A stretch of 64,000 bases of DNA, taken from positions 818,682 to 882,681 of the forward strand of contig KN832564.1 in assembly GCA_000827205.1 (NCBI GenBank), written 5' to 3'. This document shows positions 32,175 through 52,510 of this stretch, in pieces. The notes below the pieces were generated by a model. The model ran no database searches. It had not been told where the DNA came from and saw only the letters and a list, made by a program, of their open reading frames with translations. The position numbers were made by a program, and so were the translations under genes. Source of the DNA: Plicaturopsis crispa FD-325 SS-3 (Eukaryota; Basidiomycota; Agaricomycetes; Amylocorticiales; Amylocorticiaceae). Positions within the stretch are counted from its first letter, which is position 1. The number at the start of each line of letters is the position of its first letter.

Positions 32175-32905
32175 CCGACGGTCCTTGACCTGGCCAAATG
32201 GTACAACGTGCCGGCTCCTGTAAGCGCTGCGCTCATCCGTTACAAAAATGAAATCGGGCTTTGGGCTAAGTGCACAGTGCTCCCTGCAGAAAAAAGCTGA
32301 ATTTGAGGCCTTGACCAGAAGCAGAGTGAATTGGGCATGCGATGCGTGGGCTTGTTGCTAGCCAAACCATGGCATCCACAGCCCATGGAAGGGTAACGTC
32401 TTCGATGTCTCCAGCTTCAGGCAAAATCTGATTTGACCGTTGGTGTAGAGCCCCCGATTGTTGGCCACGTCCCTGCCGCCGTTCATCCTTGGACACGCTA
32501 TTTTGATTCTGAACGGCCTTCTGTCTGTTGTAGACGTCCGAGTGTTTTTCACCGATCGGAATGGATGACGACGCCCTCCCCACGTCATCCGAATTTCTCG
32601 GAACACATTGGCAAACTACTGGTATGTACTTGCATCGCTCTAGCCTCACAGTCACAGTGCTCACCACTCATGAGCCCTGCATCTTGTGCAGCATGGCCCT
32701 CCTCCGCTCGCACGTCACCGAAGTTCATTTCTTCTGCCAATGGAAAAGACTGGGGGCTGTAAAAGTCTAGCATGTCTACCACGACTCGACGGCATGAATC
32801 GCCGGTATGGGACATGACGATGGCGCGACCAGTGTGAAGCGTAAGGATAAAGCAATGACCACAGACAGGATCATCGTTATACCGGACGCTTTGGACGCGG
32901 CGTGA
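32175..32905 (+). pseudogene. Decayed duplicate of the Tad3 half of the SET-Tad3 gene
   Basis: Sequence from about 32175 follows that of the intact gene from about 27275 to 28034. Matching points are the stretch GTCCTTGACCTGGCC, the block GAATTGGGCATGCGATGCG, and the codons for TTHEPCILCSMALLRSHVTE (intact: TTHEPCIMCSMALLHSRVKE). It ends at GACGCGGCGTGATT, corresponding to the intact stop. Reading frames are broken in several places and no SET part precedes it. It is the upstream half of a tandem duplication whose downstream half is the intact secreted-protein gene at 33412. Confidence 0.75.
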
Positions 32906-33411
32906 TTCGTGAACAAGTTGTTACATGGTTAAGTACGGTATCCCGTGTCGGAGGACCCCCTCATAGAGACCTCGTAATTGTTGCCTAGGTGCTGCAAGTC
33001 CTGGTAAATGCTTTCCGAGCAGTGTCACCTCTTACAAAGGTGTCTCGCATCCTCCGTTGCATTACCGCGCAGCTACCACCCACCCAAAAATCAATTTAGT
33101 GCGTCTGGACTTCTCCTAATGATGATTTTGTTGACGAAGCCGAACCTCCTTAGCCCCCGGCTTTTCCACAGCATTTAGTACTCAATGCTCAACCCTGTGC
33201 TCAATATCAAGCTACTTATATCACACGGAACCCTGCTGCATTCCGCTTCGGGGACGTCATCCATCGTCCACTCTTCGAGAGCGGTAGTCAATGCCCGTGC
33301 CATTTCTTGTATAAAGAGGGCAACAGACTGGCCCTTTATACTCATCCTCTCGACTGACTACCGCATACAATCCCTAGTATTCTACGTTTAATCCCTCACT
33401 CCTCATACACC
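32906..33411 (+). promoter_or_regulatory. Promoter region of secreted-protein gene copy 2
   Basis: TATAAAG at 33310-33316 lies 96-102 bp before the ATG at 33412. The last 120 bp align with the copy-1 promoter. No gene in the rest. Confidence 0.6.
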
Positions 33412-34347
33412 ATGTTCTCCGTCGTCGGATTCACTCTCGCAGCCCTCACCGCCAGCTCATTGGCAGTGCCCGTGGACAATAGTGTAAGTGTTTGTCTCTC
33501 ATGTCAATGTATGCGACGAGTGTACTCAAACGAGCCCATGGTACCAGGTCCAGTGCACGCAGATTGGCCAAGCTAATCTCAAGCTGTTCCCTACCCCCGC
33601 CGCTGAGAACCCCAGCATCCCGGGGACCGGTCTACTCCTTGGCCTTGACCCTGTTCGTGACGCACAGCTGCACCCCGCCCTTCAAGCGTACAATGGAGTC
33701 GATGAGCCGTTCGACTAGTATGCGGGTTTCTTTGTTTGAATACACAGACTCTGACGACCTGTTTCGACAGCTTCTCGTGCCAGAGCACCTTCATGAACTT
33801 GACTACTTACAGCCCGGGCACTGACCACGCGGTTCACTACGGGTGCGCCGCTAGTCATCCATCACCGTGTGTTGAGTTGCTTGCTGATGACCGTGGATGT
33901 TATATCTAGTCACATTCGCTCGTCTACGAACTCGAGCAACTGCTTGGGTCTCCAGGACGTTGCCGGTGGAATTATCCTCGCCTTGCCATGCTCCTACGCG
34001 GACGACGAGAGCCAGCTCAAGCAATTCTGGGTTTGTCTTTCTGAGCTGACTATGCGGGCGGACTGTTGATCATTCCATTTGTAGACTTTTGCTCAGAACA
34101 AGACGGATCCTCTTCCGTCCGTAGCTCGGTTCACCGGCCACACGTACGCCACAGCGCAGGAAAACGGCTGGTGGTCGACCAACACTGGCTACTGGGGAGG
34201 AAACCAAGTCATCAGTGGTGAGTACCGGATCTCGGTGATATAGTAGTGTTATGATTAATCATGTTCCGTCTTGCAGCCAAGAAAGTTGACGCGTCGCCGG
34301 GCGAGTACAACAGCCCCTACCAGCTTACCTTTGTGGCCCCCGAGTAA
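33412..34347 (+). CDS. Small secreted protein, copy 2 (intact)
   Basis: Start ATG 33412, signal peptide MFSVVGFTLAALTASSLAVP, stop TAA 34345-34347. Five or six exons with consensus GT-AG borders give about 210 residues: CTQIGQANLKLFPTPAAE, then PGTGLLLGLDPVRDAQ, FSCQSTFMNLTTYSPGTDHA, NCLGLQDVAGGIILALPCS, TGHTYATAQENGWWSTNTGY and SPYQLTFVAPE. Four cysteines could make two disulfides, and NLT, NSS and NKT are glycosylation sites. The GLxxxxGGxxLxLxxC pattern with spaced tryptophans hints at a beta-rich binding fold, but I do not recognise a family. Copy 1 upstream is the paralog. Export is inferred from the signal peptide. Confidence 0.75.
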
Positions 34348-35259
34348 ATTTGCCCTGAAGTAGGGTTCTTTCCCTCGTCGTATTTTGTCGACGTGGTTCA
34401 TGTTTGGGGTTTCATTTACTGGTCCTGCCAGGACATTTTTCACATATCACTCGTTACACTCTTGTCGAGTACCTCCGCTCTTTTAATTTACCACACCCTT
34501 TTGAAAAAAAACTTACATGGCAGCTGCACGACGTTCAGTACTTTCAGTGACTGTCCAAGAAGACGCTCCGTCACTCTCACAGATACACCTGCTTTCGAGG
34601 ACACCACCCGAGGACACCGACATATTGGAGGCAATCAGTGTGTACGCGTGTACGTATCTCCGAGTCGCTCAGGATATCATGTGAGCACCTAGTTCTTAGC
34701 TCTCGCGTTGCATTTCTTTTTACATTTGTACGCCATTATAGGTACATAGACGAACACCGTCTACACGGGACCCGATACTTGCACTAAATCTGGACCAACC
34801 GCATGGGCGGCATTTCTCAGCGCTACTTCCCGACGCTTGTCTGCGAGCTCTACAGTGAGTAGGGTCTCCGGGACTGACGATGGCCACGAATAGTGGGGGG
34901 TGAGGGGGGGGGGGGGGAGTCGTTTTGCGAATCCTGTCTCCTGCATGCATATCTTATCCGGAACTGAAATCACGATATCTTGAACTCTCAAGTTGAACTT
35001 TCTTGAGTACGCCATTTTTGACAGCTCTTTGTTGCCGCCTTAACCGAGTTTTGACACCTTTTTACAAAATGATATCAGCAGCCTCCGGCTATACTGGGGT
35101 CCGGTTTCAATGTCACTCCCCTCGGACGACGCTCAAGAACTCCGAGTCGAAGAACTCTAGGACTATTACGGACTCACGGTACACCGGTTATAAAGCCTGA
35201 ACCACCTCACCACCAGCACTCGCTCTCACGCGAGCTTGAATATCTGAAGGACAACTTAC
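34348..35259. other. Intergenic stretch with poly-G run and ECH TATA box
   Basis: A run of 14 G lies at 34904-34917, a likely assembly or slippage hot spot. TATAAAG at 35189-35195 is placed 65-71 bp before the enoyl-CoA hydratase ATG. A short patch at about 34760-34855 (IWTNRMGGISQRYFPTLVC) reads like protein but is flanked by stops and is not called. Confidence 0.45.
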
Positions 35260-36614
35260 ATGTCCTCCCCGGATTTCTCGTACGGTACCCTCGGCTTCCA
35301 GGACATTGTCGTGACCTTGGACGCTGGAGTAGCGACTGTGCTTATCAACCGCGCGAAGCAGTCAGTATTATCACCTCATGCACGCGTCATGTACAGCTAA
35401 CGTTGCCGTCCCGTTAGGCGAAACACTTTCGGTGGTGTCATCTCATCGGAGCTCCTTCGCGTATTCGAGCTCTTCGGCAAAGATGACCGTGTGCGCGTCG
35501 TTATCGTGACTGCCGAGCCCACCGCACCTGCATACTGCTCTGGAGTGAGTCTGACATCTCGGCTTGCTGCTACTCGCATGTAGATGGCAGAATTAGTCCT
35601 GAGCTCATGCCGTACTCCTATGATCTTGCACGCAGATATATCCGGTGGCTGGGGCGGCTTGTGGACGCCGGAATCCGAGAAGGAAGGGGAGCATGGTACG
35701 TGATAGAACAGACAGTGAAAGAATACGTCCCAACTCCATGATTCAGCCTTTCGAGACCCGGGCGGGATCCTCGCTATCGCCATCCTGCGCTGCCGCAAAA
35801 TTACGATTGCTGCTGTTAATGGCCACGCTGTATGTACCCGCTATATCTTTGCGACAACTGTGGTGTATTGTTTGATTGATTACAACCTAGGCAGGAATCG
35901 GGATGACTGCGATGCAGCTACCATTTGACCTCCGCTTTGTATGGGAGGGGGCTATGTTAACATTTCCGTTCGTCCGGCGTGGCATTGCGCCCGAATGTCA
36001 GTCTTTCCTTCCCCTGAAATAGTAAAATGCGAACTGATGGTTTTATTCTCCAAAGCGGCCGCCTCCTTTCTGCTCCCGCGCCTCCTTGGGCACTCGCGCG
36101 CGAGCTCCCTACTCCTGACCGGAGAAATCGTCGGCCCTAGTTCGCCTCACCTGCAGGGGCTTTATCACAAGATCATACCGGCGCGCGAGAACGTTTCCCC
36201 CGAGGCGCTCGCGTATGCCCAGGAGCTCGCAGCACAGACGTCTCAGCCGGCCGTGGCGATCACGAAAGCGCTGCTACAGCACCCGGGCGCAACCATCGAG
36301 GAGAACCACCTGCTCGACTCACGGGCGCTGCGTATTCTCGGGGGCGGTGGCGATGCCGCAGAGGGTGCGCGTGCTTTCAAAGAGCGCAGGCCTGTTGCGT
36401 TTGCGGGCACGCTGTCGAGGAATCTAACGTCGTGGTATCCTTGGGTTGGTCCGCTTCAAACTTTTTTTTTGCGTGGTTCGCTGATTTTTCTGGTTCGGAT
36501 TGGGCGCGTTTATAATGGACGAGCATCGATACAAAGCACCGGCAGTCGAAACTGTGAATCTGATATGTGTTTACCATGTGTAGGTGGGCTCGATACACAG
36601 GACGTGCGAGATAA
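35260..36614 (+). CDS. Enoyl-CoA hydratase/isomerase family protein
   Basis: Start ATG 35260 (MSSPDFSYGTLGFQDIVV), stop TAA 36612-36614. Crotonase fold signs: VATVLINRAKQ joined to RNTFGGVISSELL, VRVVIVTAEPTAPAYCSG followed by DISGGWGG (first oxyanion-hole strand and loop), ITIAAVNGHA and AGIGMTAMQLPFDLRFV (second). The next exon has SAASFLLPRLLGHSRASSLLLTGEIV. A last intron near 36443-36590 yields SWYPWWARYTGRAR at the C-terminus, a typical ending of fungal short-chain enoyl-CoA hydratases. It acts in fatty-acid or amino-acid beta-oxidation, in peroxisomes or mitochondria; no clear targeting signal is seen. The intron at about 35545-35637 has no ideal frame-keeping border, so that junction is uncertain. 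Confidence 0.85.
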
Positions 36615-37111
36615 ATTGTGCATTGATGCGACCAATGCTGCCATCGAGTCGGTTGCGCATTGGTTGCGCATGACGAGAACCTGCCAGTGGTCGCTATCTC
36701 AACTAAGTATCCTTCCTCGCTTTTACTTTCCTGCATTTGTTCGTCCATGTTCCGGCTGCTACGTGAGGGTAATATAGACCACTGTGTCACTGAAAAATAT
36801 AGGATGGGTTTTCGATATACGTCTGCGGCGTTGTTTGTGGGCATGTCCAAGTCAATGGTGGCGGAGAAATTGAAGGGACCATGTTCACGCCTTACTTACT
36901 CAGGGGTTATCTTTAAAAGTCACTGGCGGTGAGTCGCAACTAGACGCTGCAGCCAAACATGCACAACCAATACAGCTTTGAAGTGGCGTCTTGAACTCGC
37001 TATGTAAAACGCTGAGGTCAACGGCTGCCAATCCACGTTGTGTTCGCCTTTCGACACTTACCTTGAATCCTTGAAAATTCACGCACTTTCCTCCTGCTAC
37101 ATAGAAACAGC
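36615..37111. promoter_or_regulatory. Upstream region of the EXPERA gene
   Basis: About 500 bp, no coding sequence or repeat seen; presumably the ECH 3' UTR and the next promoter. Confidence 0.35.
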
Positions 37112-37971
37112 ATGTCTTCTATCAAACAGAAAAATGCTGCCACGAGAGGTGCGATTATCACCCGTTCACCAATCATGACCGATGAACGCTTCATGACGCT
37201 AGTAGGTCAAACTACGGTAACGCCAATATCATCTAGGCCTATGGACTTGCTTTACTTTGTATTCTTCTGCGTGAGTGTGCGAGTGTCTGTCCTGAGAGTG
37301 TGCCCTTAAACCATGATATGCTCTCTAGTTCCATATACCCGCGTCCTTGTTCATGGACTTTCAGGCGCTCTATCCCCATGCCCTCGTCCCAGAATTTATT
37401 GCAAAACTCCCTGAGCCGTACATTCAAATGTCAAACGATCCTTTGATTGGGGCTGCTCTGGGATACGTAGGAACCACGGACAACCTCGTATGGTTCAGAT
37501 CGTTCTTGACGCTGGAGGCGTGAGTAATGAGAGAATTTAATATCAACCATCTACTTACCACCCCATGCATTGCAGCGTCTTCCAGTTTCCCACATTCTTC
37601 CTCGGGATACGCGGTCTATTGAATGGTACGTACTTCATTTCGCGGGCCCAAATCGCTACTTGCTAGCGAAGACTAACCACGCGCTGACTGTAGGCTCTCG
37701 CCTCATATACGTCTTGCTGCTGATATATGGGGCGTCCACGGCCACAACAACCCTGCCTTGTGTCGCGATCATCCTTGCCACGCCGACCACCTCGCCGGCC
37801 ACTGTGGCGCAGGGCATCGTCTCCGTCACAGCCGCGCAGCGCTTGCTGCTGCTTTCCAGCTATGTCCCGTTCATGGTGATCCCCTTCGTGATGGCGGTGG
37901 ATATGGCTATCCGTATAGCCGGCTTGATCAAGAAAGGTGTCGCCTTGGAGCTGAAGTCCAAGACGCAGTAG
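37112..37971 (+). CDS. EXPERA-domain membrane protein (TMEM97/sigma-2 receptor-like)
   Basis: Start ATG 37112 (MSSIKQKNAATRGAIITRSP), stop TAG 37969-37971. Four membrane segments form an EXPERA domain: RPMDLLYFVFFCIHIPASLF, then a loop with LVPEFIAKLPEPYIQ, WFRSFLTLEAVFQFPTFFLG, LIYVLLLIYGASTATTTLPC and LLLSSYVPFMVIPFVMAVDM. The acidic/aromatic positions (D in MDLLYF, E in LEAVFQFP) are the sterol-pocket signature of TMEM97 and EBP relatives. The lysine-rich tail (KKGVALELKSKTQ) suits ER retention. The role is probably sterol or lipid handling in the ER; the exact function is unknown. Three introns. Confidence 0.82.
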
Positions 37972-38244
37972 ATCGCTCCGGTGAAGTAACTGCACCTCGG
38001 ACTGCGTAGGTGTGGTTCCTGTATGCCAATGGGACTGGCAGTGCACCCACCTTGCACGTACCCTACGTTCTTGCATAAATTGTTCCCCATATTTCTCGAC
38101 CTCATGATCTTGCCCAAGCAATCGACGCTTGCGATGATTATAACAATGGAACATTGATAGTACAATTCATTAGCTACGAGTTCAGAATACAGATATGATC
38201 AACCGGGCAGCACAAACAAAATTATAGCAAGTATCAAACAAAGA

Positions 38245-47226
<8,982 letters not shown>

Positions 47227-47498
47227 GACGGTTTGAAGGACAAGTCGCGAACACCGCGTCGACGATGTTCCGCTCTCACCAAAGAATTTCAAAGTCCGAT
47301 TTCATATTCCGCGAATCGGTACCGACGCCACAGTTCCGCCTGCCCACCATTCTGCAGTGCTTGCATCCTGCAGACTTAGACTAGGGATACTTTGGACGAA
47401 TGAAAGGTAAACGTCTGATTGCTGTAATATGATAGTTGAAATAGGACCACGGTCGTAAGTAGTAATATAAGTATCAGCGTTCTTCACCGCAACTTCGT

Positions 47499-50400
47499 TC
47501 AACTAAAGGCCAAAGTTCCCTGTCCACGCTCAGGATCCGTCATGCGATGCACGCGTACGGTCGTGCCAATCTGAACGTTGTTCATGTCCTGTGGTGTGAT
47601 CAGGATATACTGTTTCTTGTCCGAAGCATTTGCAGTGTCAATCTGTTGGGATACATTTGTGAGCCGAATGAGGCTCTGAGTGAATTGTTGTACTTACCAT
47701 CATTCTCATACTGATCCTCCGGTTAACAGCGTCCATGAAGACGTCAAACTCATCTGGAAGTCAAATGAGTTATAGCTCAAGACCCCTGAGAAAGAGACAT
47801 GGACTTACCAAGGCACCTCAGAGGACATCCGATAGACTCCCAGAGCGAAAGCAGCAGACAAATAGTGGAGAACGACTTCTCTCCTCCACTGAGCGAGCGA
47901 GGGTCCTTGTCACGACCCTGACTTGCCGTTTGATCATCCGTTTGGACCTAGCACGTCTCAAGTTAGAGGACAGACCATCGTAGTATTACCGGAATGCATA
48001 CCTTGAGCTGCAGAGTGCCAGCCATATGGTCGAACAAGACCTTGCCGTAGTAACCTCGGTTGGACAAATGGTACTGGAACACCAGCTTGCAACGCAGGGC
48101 AATATGGCGACGGAACTCTTGCCATTTAGCCAGGCGCACCACTAAGGACGACTTCAAGGCCTGAAGAGAGATGAGAAACTACGCAAGCTCTGACATTCCA
48201 GTACTTGCCTTGTTAAGGGTCGTCATGTTCTTGAGGTCCTTCTCGGCAGAGTTCAAGTTCGCCCTCGCTCGGTTGACCTCGATGGTCATCTCTTCGACTG
48301 TTGCACCATGTCTAGGAGGCAGTTTAGCACGATTGTCGCTGACGACGGTAAAGGACGACCAACCTCTTCTCACGTTCTCTCAGAGCTGCGGTAACTGAAT
48401 CAAGATTCCGCTGGACAACATCAACCTTGCGTGGGTTAGGCACGCGCTCGCAATATTCTTCAGCTCTCTTAGTCCAATTCTGCAGGAAGACATTCAGTCG
48501 TGACATGTATTGGCAACTTCCGGATCGTCGTACCTCGAATTCGGTTTGGAGAGTTTGGGCAATCTCCTGCACTTCCTGCACCTTCTTCTCTTCTTCCTTC
48601 AATTTACTTTCGTAATGGGCCTTACTGCTCTGGGCCAGTAGACGCTTTCCGACAGCTTCCTCAATCTTGGTCTGTACATGTTAAAATCAGTCCCGTTACA
48701 CCGGTGAGCAAGCGAGAGAAAAGGAATTTACCATAACAGCAACGCGCTTTTCCTCGAAAGCGTCGATCTGGGCTTTGTACTCGTTCAGCTGCACGAGCAT
48801 AGGCTGCTGCGCTGCGTTGACCTCAGCCTTCTGTTCCTGCAAGGCCTTGAACTGCTCGAGAATGGACGCTTTCTCCTCTTCGGCTTCCTAGAAAATGCTT
48901 GAAGGTTAGTATGGCAAATAGCTATATCATCACATGCGGCCTACCTGTAAGGCGGATTGCAGGGCCGCGATACCGACGGGCAGTTCCTCGTTGGCCTCTT
49001 CTTGCAAAGCACTATGAGCGGCCTTCGCGCTACGAACCCTGTCATAGGCTTGTTTGTCTTGGATCTAAGGGCGGTAGGTTTAGCATGCGCCTGAAGGGGT
49101 TATAATCGTAGCACTTGCATTGAGGGCATTGAGGGCCCGACTTGCTTCAGAGTGTACGGTCCTAGCGCGGTTGATGGCTTCCACAGCAGTTTGGTATTGC
49201 GCTTCTGCTGCGGCCTTCTGGTCCTGCCATTGCCTAGACGGTATAATCAGCAAACAAAGCTAAGGGGCGATGAATGTGCCGACGAACTGCAATTGATTAG
49301 CAACGTTCTTGTCGTGGAAGAGCATGTGCCTCGGGTCGTCTCTCCGCAGTCCAGACACCGTGGTCGAGGAACCCCCTCCTTCCCTGTATGGAGAGAAATG
49401 GGTTATACAAGTCGACACACACTTCAACTGACACGTACGAGAATCTGACCACTTTGAACAGGTCTGTGGTGATCGCCGTACCCCCTCCCGGAACCGTTGA
49501 GAGCAGTTCGTCCGCTTCACCGCGGGTACGTGCCATGAATGTCCGCTCTATTCTAGCTTGATTGATCAACACGCGAAGAACATATGGGTCGTCGATCTAG
49601 AAGATTCGTGAATAAGTAGTCAACTAACAGGACGTGCAACTCACTTCAAGAGCGCGAAGCATGGTAGGGTAATGGGACGGGGGTTCGCCGTGACTAAAGT
49701 CGAACAGGTCTCTCGCGAAAATGATGATACTAGCGTTCCCACTAAAGACACAAGGATTAACGATGGCATCCAACATGTTATTCGCTTGCACTCACTTTCC
49801 CGATGAATTCAAGAGGTTCTTCAGCTGCTGCTTGTCTCTGGTATCCGTGATCGCGAATGCCGACATTAACCCTCCGATCTGGACGCGCATCAGGTCTGCC
49901 CACGATTGATCCCTCATCTTGACGTGCATGCCCAGGGGCCCAACGGGAACCTCGCCCTGCCACCGCATTTGCGCAATCTGCGCGATGACGTTCCTGATGC
50001 CTTTACCGAAGGGTGCGAGGTTGTTGCGCTCTTGCTCGTGGCAGCGGGCGATCTGCCCGTCGCAGGCTGTGATCCGCTGCTGGGCCTCTTGCTTCTGCAT
50101 CTCCGCTGGCTGCCCTTGCGCTTTGGCGGCTTCAAGTTCAGCTATCTTTTCGCGTTTCTGCTGCAGGATGTTATGGTGCTCGGCCTCGGCGACAAGGACG
50201 TGGTCACGGGCGGCCGCGAGCTTGCGGTTCATCTCGTCGCGCTTGCCCTGCGTGTGCTTCTCCATGCGCCTAGACTCTTCCGCAATGCGTTCCTTGTAAT
50301 CGTCAATTTGCTGGTTGCAGCCCTTTAAGCTCTGGTTCATAAGATTCTCGTCGTTCTGGAAGAAGGATATTCTCAGTCAACGTATGTTGAAGAAACGAAC

Positions 50401-51953
50401 GATGACCCGCACCCTAAACTCGTTAATCTTGTTCTTATTCCCGCGCATCTTCTCCTGCACGTCGCGCTTGGCTGCAATCAAGTCCTCGACGTCGCCGAGG
50501 TCATGATGTTCTTGCTCGAAGCGTTCGACTGCCTCCGAGGCAGCCTGGAATTCGGCCTGCGAAGCAAAGGTCACTTTAGCACAGACGTAACCGGACGACA
50601 TGATGATCATACCTCGGCTTGCTCGAGACTTTCACGAATCTTGGGTAGACGACGCTCGGCCTTCGCTACCTCTTCGATCTTCTTCTCCATTTCCTGTCAT
50701 ACCCATTGTTAGACACGCGGCCTCGGAAAGAAAATGAGCAAATCTTTACCAGTTGCTTGGTGGCGACATGTGCCCAAGCGAGCTCTTTCTTAAGCTCGTC
50801 AGCCCTATGTCTCTGTTCGCGAGCCTTGCTGGCCTCTTCGAATCTAGTTGTCGCCTCCCTAAAGGCATGCCTCAGGTCGGGAATCGCCTCCTTCTTCTGG
50901 GACAGAACCTTCGCCGTCTGGGTGATGTTTTCGAGACATGTGTCGTACTCTTCAGAGAGCTGCGAGAGCTGAGTACCGCGCAAGAAGAACTTGTACTTGT
51001 CTGTCGGAGCCGAGGCACTCAGGAACTGTCTGGCGGCGTCTTGAGTAAGGACGTTCATGGGGTTGTCGACTTGAATGTTCATGTGGTCGCAGATGGCGGC
51101 GAGCTCGTCCTTCTTGGTGCTGATGACCTTGCCCTCGCGAGACTTGATCTTCCAGGACGAGGAACCTTCCTTCGTGAACCGACGCGTGATGACGATCGAC
51201 TTGCCGTACTCCTTCGGCTTGAAGGCTTCATCGCCCTGGTTCTTCAAGGATATCGTGACTTCCGAGACCCTGTCATGGGTTGAGTATGTCGCGTTGATCC
51301 AGTAGCAAAGATGAACGTACCCTTGACCCTCCCTGATGAATGACTTGAGGCCGTTGCCACGGCCAGTAGAGTTTGCCTTGCCTCCAAGTGCGACAGTGAT
51401 CGCCGAAAGAACTGCACTCTTCCCACCTATATCGCGTGTCAACAGTATTGCTCGTTGAGATATGATGTTGCGAACTTACTTCCGTTGTGACCGATGATAA
51501 AGTTTATCTGGGGCCCGAATGTGAACGTCAAGTACTTGTGGCACATGAATTGGTGCATTTCGATGGACTCGATAATTCCCATCTCTGCGACGCCCTGGAC
51601 AGATATAAATCAGACCATGATGCTACTATGGAATGTAGAACGCGAAAGGAACCTACTCCGTGCACTTTCCGCTTAGCCTCGATAGCTGCACGAATGCGCT
51701 CCTCGTGGGTCTCTTCAAATTGCTTCTCCTCCTCATTATCAACGGGCGCAGCACCGACTTCCTCGTCCTCGTCGTCCTCATCTTCGTGGTTCCGTCGCGC
51801 TCTCCTCTTACCCTTGCCACGCGCCTCGCGTCCAGACGGGGCAGGGTTGTCTCCCTCGTCGTCGCTATCCTGCGTGCGGGCACGCTTAGAGGCGGGCGTA
51901 GCATCCGAAGAGTCGCCGTTGTCGCTAGCTGCTGCTGCTCTGCGCTTGGCCAT
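47499..51953 (-). CDS. smc6: SMC6, structural maintenance of chromosomes protein 6
   Basis: Start at 51953 (MAKRRAAAASDNGDSSDATP), stop TGA at 47499-47501. With Smc5 it forms the DNA-repair SMC complex. A basic/acidic N-terminal tail precedes IESIEMHQFMCHKYLTFTFG. The Walker A loop GHNGSGKSAVL is split by an intron within the Ser codon. Then NPMNVLTQDAARQFLSASAP, the Q-loop region typical of Smc6, two long coiled coils around a hinge (about 49.3-50.0 kb), and the C-terminal head with LSGGEKSFSTICLLLSLWES and DEFDVFMDAVNRR (signature and Walker B). It ends ILITPQDMNNVQIG. About 15 introns, length about 1,130 residues. It lies head to tail with prp8, 272 bp apart. Confidence 0.95.
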
Positions 51954-52510
51954 TGAAGGTGAAGGAGACGGTAGTGGAAAGAGTTTAGGATACGCGCCTT
52001 TTGACGCGTCTCGGATAGAATAACAAATTCCCTGAATAGCAAGGCAATATTCCCACGCAGAAGCATTCTCCCGCGGCTGACCGTTGTCTCGTTCAACTGT
52101 TTCACAGCGCGTCTTTTTCCTTGAAAAAAACGCGTTTCTGCATCGCAAAATATGTCAGTAGCGAGAAATACAGAACATATGCTAGCTATAAAGGCAAAAG
52201 ACTTGAGCAAATTTGAGTTTGTGAGTTTGGAGCCAGCAATTGCAATCGCACCGAAGTTACGTCTCCACGAAGTTCGCGAGTCCACCGTTGTGATCCTTCT
52301 TCTTGATTTAGCCTGGCACTTTTGTCGGTGCCCACGTCTTTCTCTTTCCTCTCATCATCCTCTGTTTTCTTTTTCTCTTCCCGTCTAGCATTTCACTACT
52401 GCTGACACTGCCTTGGTATCACCGAGGCTTCCACTCTCTTTCTCTTCGTTTTCTGCACATTTATCTTGCTCGCCGGGCCCTTGCCAGCCATCCGCGATAA
52501 CATATACTGC
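51954..52510. promoter_or_regulatory. Divergent promoter of smc6 and a membrane protein gene
   Basis: 557 bp with pyrimidine-rich tracts (TTCTCTTTCC-like) at 52325-52450, just before the plus-strand gene; such CT tracts are common at fungal transcription starts. A DNA-repair type AACGCGTTT-like motif occurs at 52129 (AAACGCGTTT); whether it acts as an MCB-like G1/S site for smc6 is speculative. Confidence 0.4.

Noticed and set aside
34720-35015. Protein-like patch near a poly-G run (IWTNRMGGISQRYFPTLVC)
   Set aside because: Too short, bounded by stops, no start or splice sites; may be chance or a tiny remnant.
52100-52180. AAACGCGTTT as an MCB-type cell-cycle box for smc6
   Set aside because: One occurrence only; without a second site or conservation it is not reported as a finding.
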